Assembly: GCA_949130485.1 (NCBI GenBank)
Contig: OX422191.1
Span: 5,581,754 to 5,645,753 of the forward strand
Origin: Agelas oroides
Lineage: Eukaryota > Porifera > Demospongiae > Agelasida > Agelasidae
DNA: 64,000 bases
Reading direction: 5' to 3'
Within the stretch, counting starts at the first letter, position 1; each line of letters opens with the position of its first letter. Shown piece by piece: positions 63,701-64,000 of this stretch. The notes under the pieces are model-generated. The model saw nothing but the letters and a program-made list of their open reading frames with translations, was not told the DNA's origin and ran no database searches. Both the position numbers and the translations under genes were made by a program.

Positions 63701-64000
63701 CTGTTTGTGTGTGGAAAAGAGGTGATAACGCCGTTTTAACTTCCGAGGAGATGCTTTGAAGCACGTGTATGCCTGTTTAAGTGCCATAGACGATCGAGAA
63801 AGGAGTTTTCAACACTGTTGAAGTCCTGTGATGCTCGTGCATGCCTGTTTATGTGCGAGAAAGACCTGATAACGCCGTTTTAACCTCCGAGGACCTGCTT
63901 TGAACCACGTGTAGGCCTGTTTGAGAGCCAGGGACAGTCGCGAAAGCATTTTATACCACTGTGGAAGCCCTGTGAGGTTCATGTAAGCCTGTTTATGTGC
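57730..64000 (-). repeat. Large higher-order unit, copy C (incomplete at the window end)
   Basis: The first part matches copy B closely. An extra tandem piece of 741 bp (58201-58941 repeated at 58942-59682) raises the shift from copy B to 8605 bp until about 60.5 kb. After that the match drops; for example 63237-63488 is recognisably related to 55011-55262 but with many substitutions. Confidence 0.85.

Larger units (their letters stand above)
38001..64000 (-). repeat. Right satellite array, 144-bp monomer, reverse orientation
   Basis: From 38001 (GACGATCGAGAAAGCAGTTT) to the window end the sequence is the same satellite on the opposite strand. The landmarks appear as reverse complements, for example GATAACGCCGTTTTAACCTC and GCCTGTTTATGTGCGGAAAA. 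The 432-bp trimer structure is kept. The array starts abruptly inside a monomer and its first units are well conserved. It continues past the window edge. Open frames on either strand here encode only the 48-residue satellite repeat. Confidence 0.97.

Noticed and set aside
1-64000. Dozens of open frames of 60-197 codons across both arrays
   Set aside because: They are readings of the 144-bp satellite, whose length is a multiple of three. They occur on both strands and several frames, start and stop at random points of the monomer, and show no gene signals.
1-64000. Satellite monomer as a centromere CENP-B-box satellite
   Set aside because: No match to the CENP-B box core was seen, and centromeric location cannot be judged from sequence alone.

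Overview
The window is eukaryotic, almost certainly from an invertebrate animal. The signs are GT-AG introns, a large satellite array, a Ginger1 cut-and-paste DNA transposon, and a SUMO-protease-like gene behind animal-type promoter motifs. The mix of Ulp1 protease, SWIM zinc finger and PHD finger in transposon-like genes recalls sponge and cnidarian genomes. That placement is inference; nothing here fixes the species.

About 58 of the 64 kb is one satellite family with a 144-bp monomer. The left array (1-32511) runs in one orientation and the right array (38001-64000) in the opposite one. The monomer is an old dimer of a 72-bp unit (45 of 72 positions match between the halves in a hand alignment). 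Monomers come in three alternating classes that form a 432-bp trimer, and larger higher-order units lie on top: about 1.58 kb at 1-4.3 kb, 839 bp at 17.4-19.8 kb, and about 7.0-7.9 kb across 42.8-64 kb. Because 144, 432 and 72 are divisible by 3, the arrays are full of spurious open frames coding 24/48-residue repeats. I do not call these genes.

A 1185-bp Ginger1 element (22258-23442) sits in the left array between two CCGT target-site copies. It has terminal inverted repeats of about 125 bp. It keeps the N-terminal part of its integrase-like transposase, a piece of the zinc finger, the end of the Ulp1 protease domain and a PHD finger, but lacks the whole DDE core. It is an internally deleted copy.

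The unique island (32512-38000) lies where the satellite orientation flips. It holds, on the + strand, an NRF1 plus X-box promoter signature, an eight-exon Ulp1/SENP-like protease gene (about 275 aa, with Asn at the usual catalytic Asp position), a frame-disrupted SWIM zinc-finger sequence directly behind it, a cluster of degenerate GTGTG(C/T)(C/T)AA repeats, three small palindromic or MITE-like elements in the protease introns, and further on some likely exons of unrecognised host genes. One candidate first exon ends 64 bp before the right array begins.

The arrangement is asymmetric. Monomers beside the left edge of the island are degraded, as at an old array edge. Monomers beside the right edge are well conserved and match, inverted and roughly collinear, those at 0.4-3.4 kb. 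This suggests that the right junction is a rearrangement breakpoint or an assembly join.
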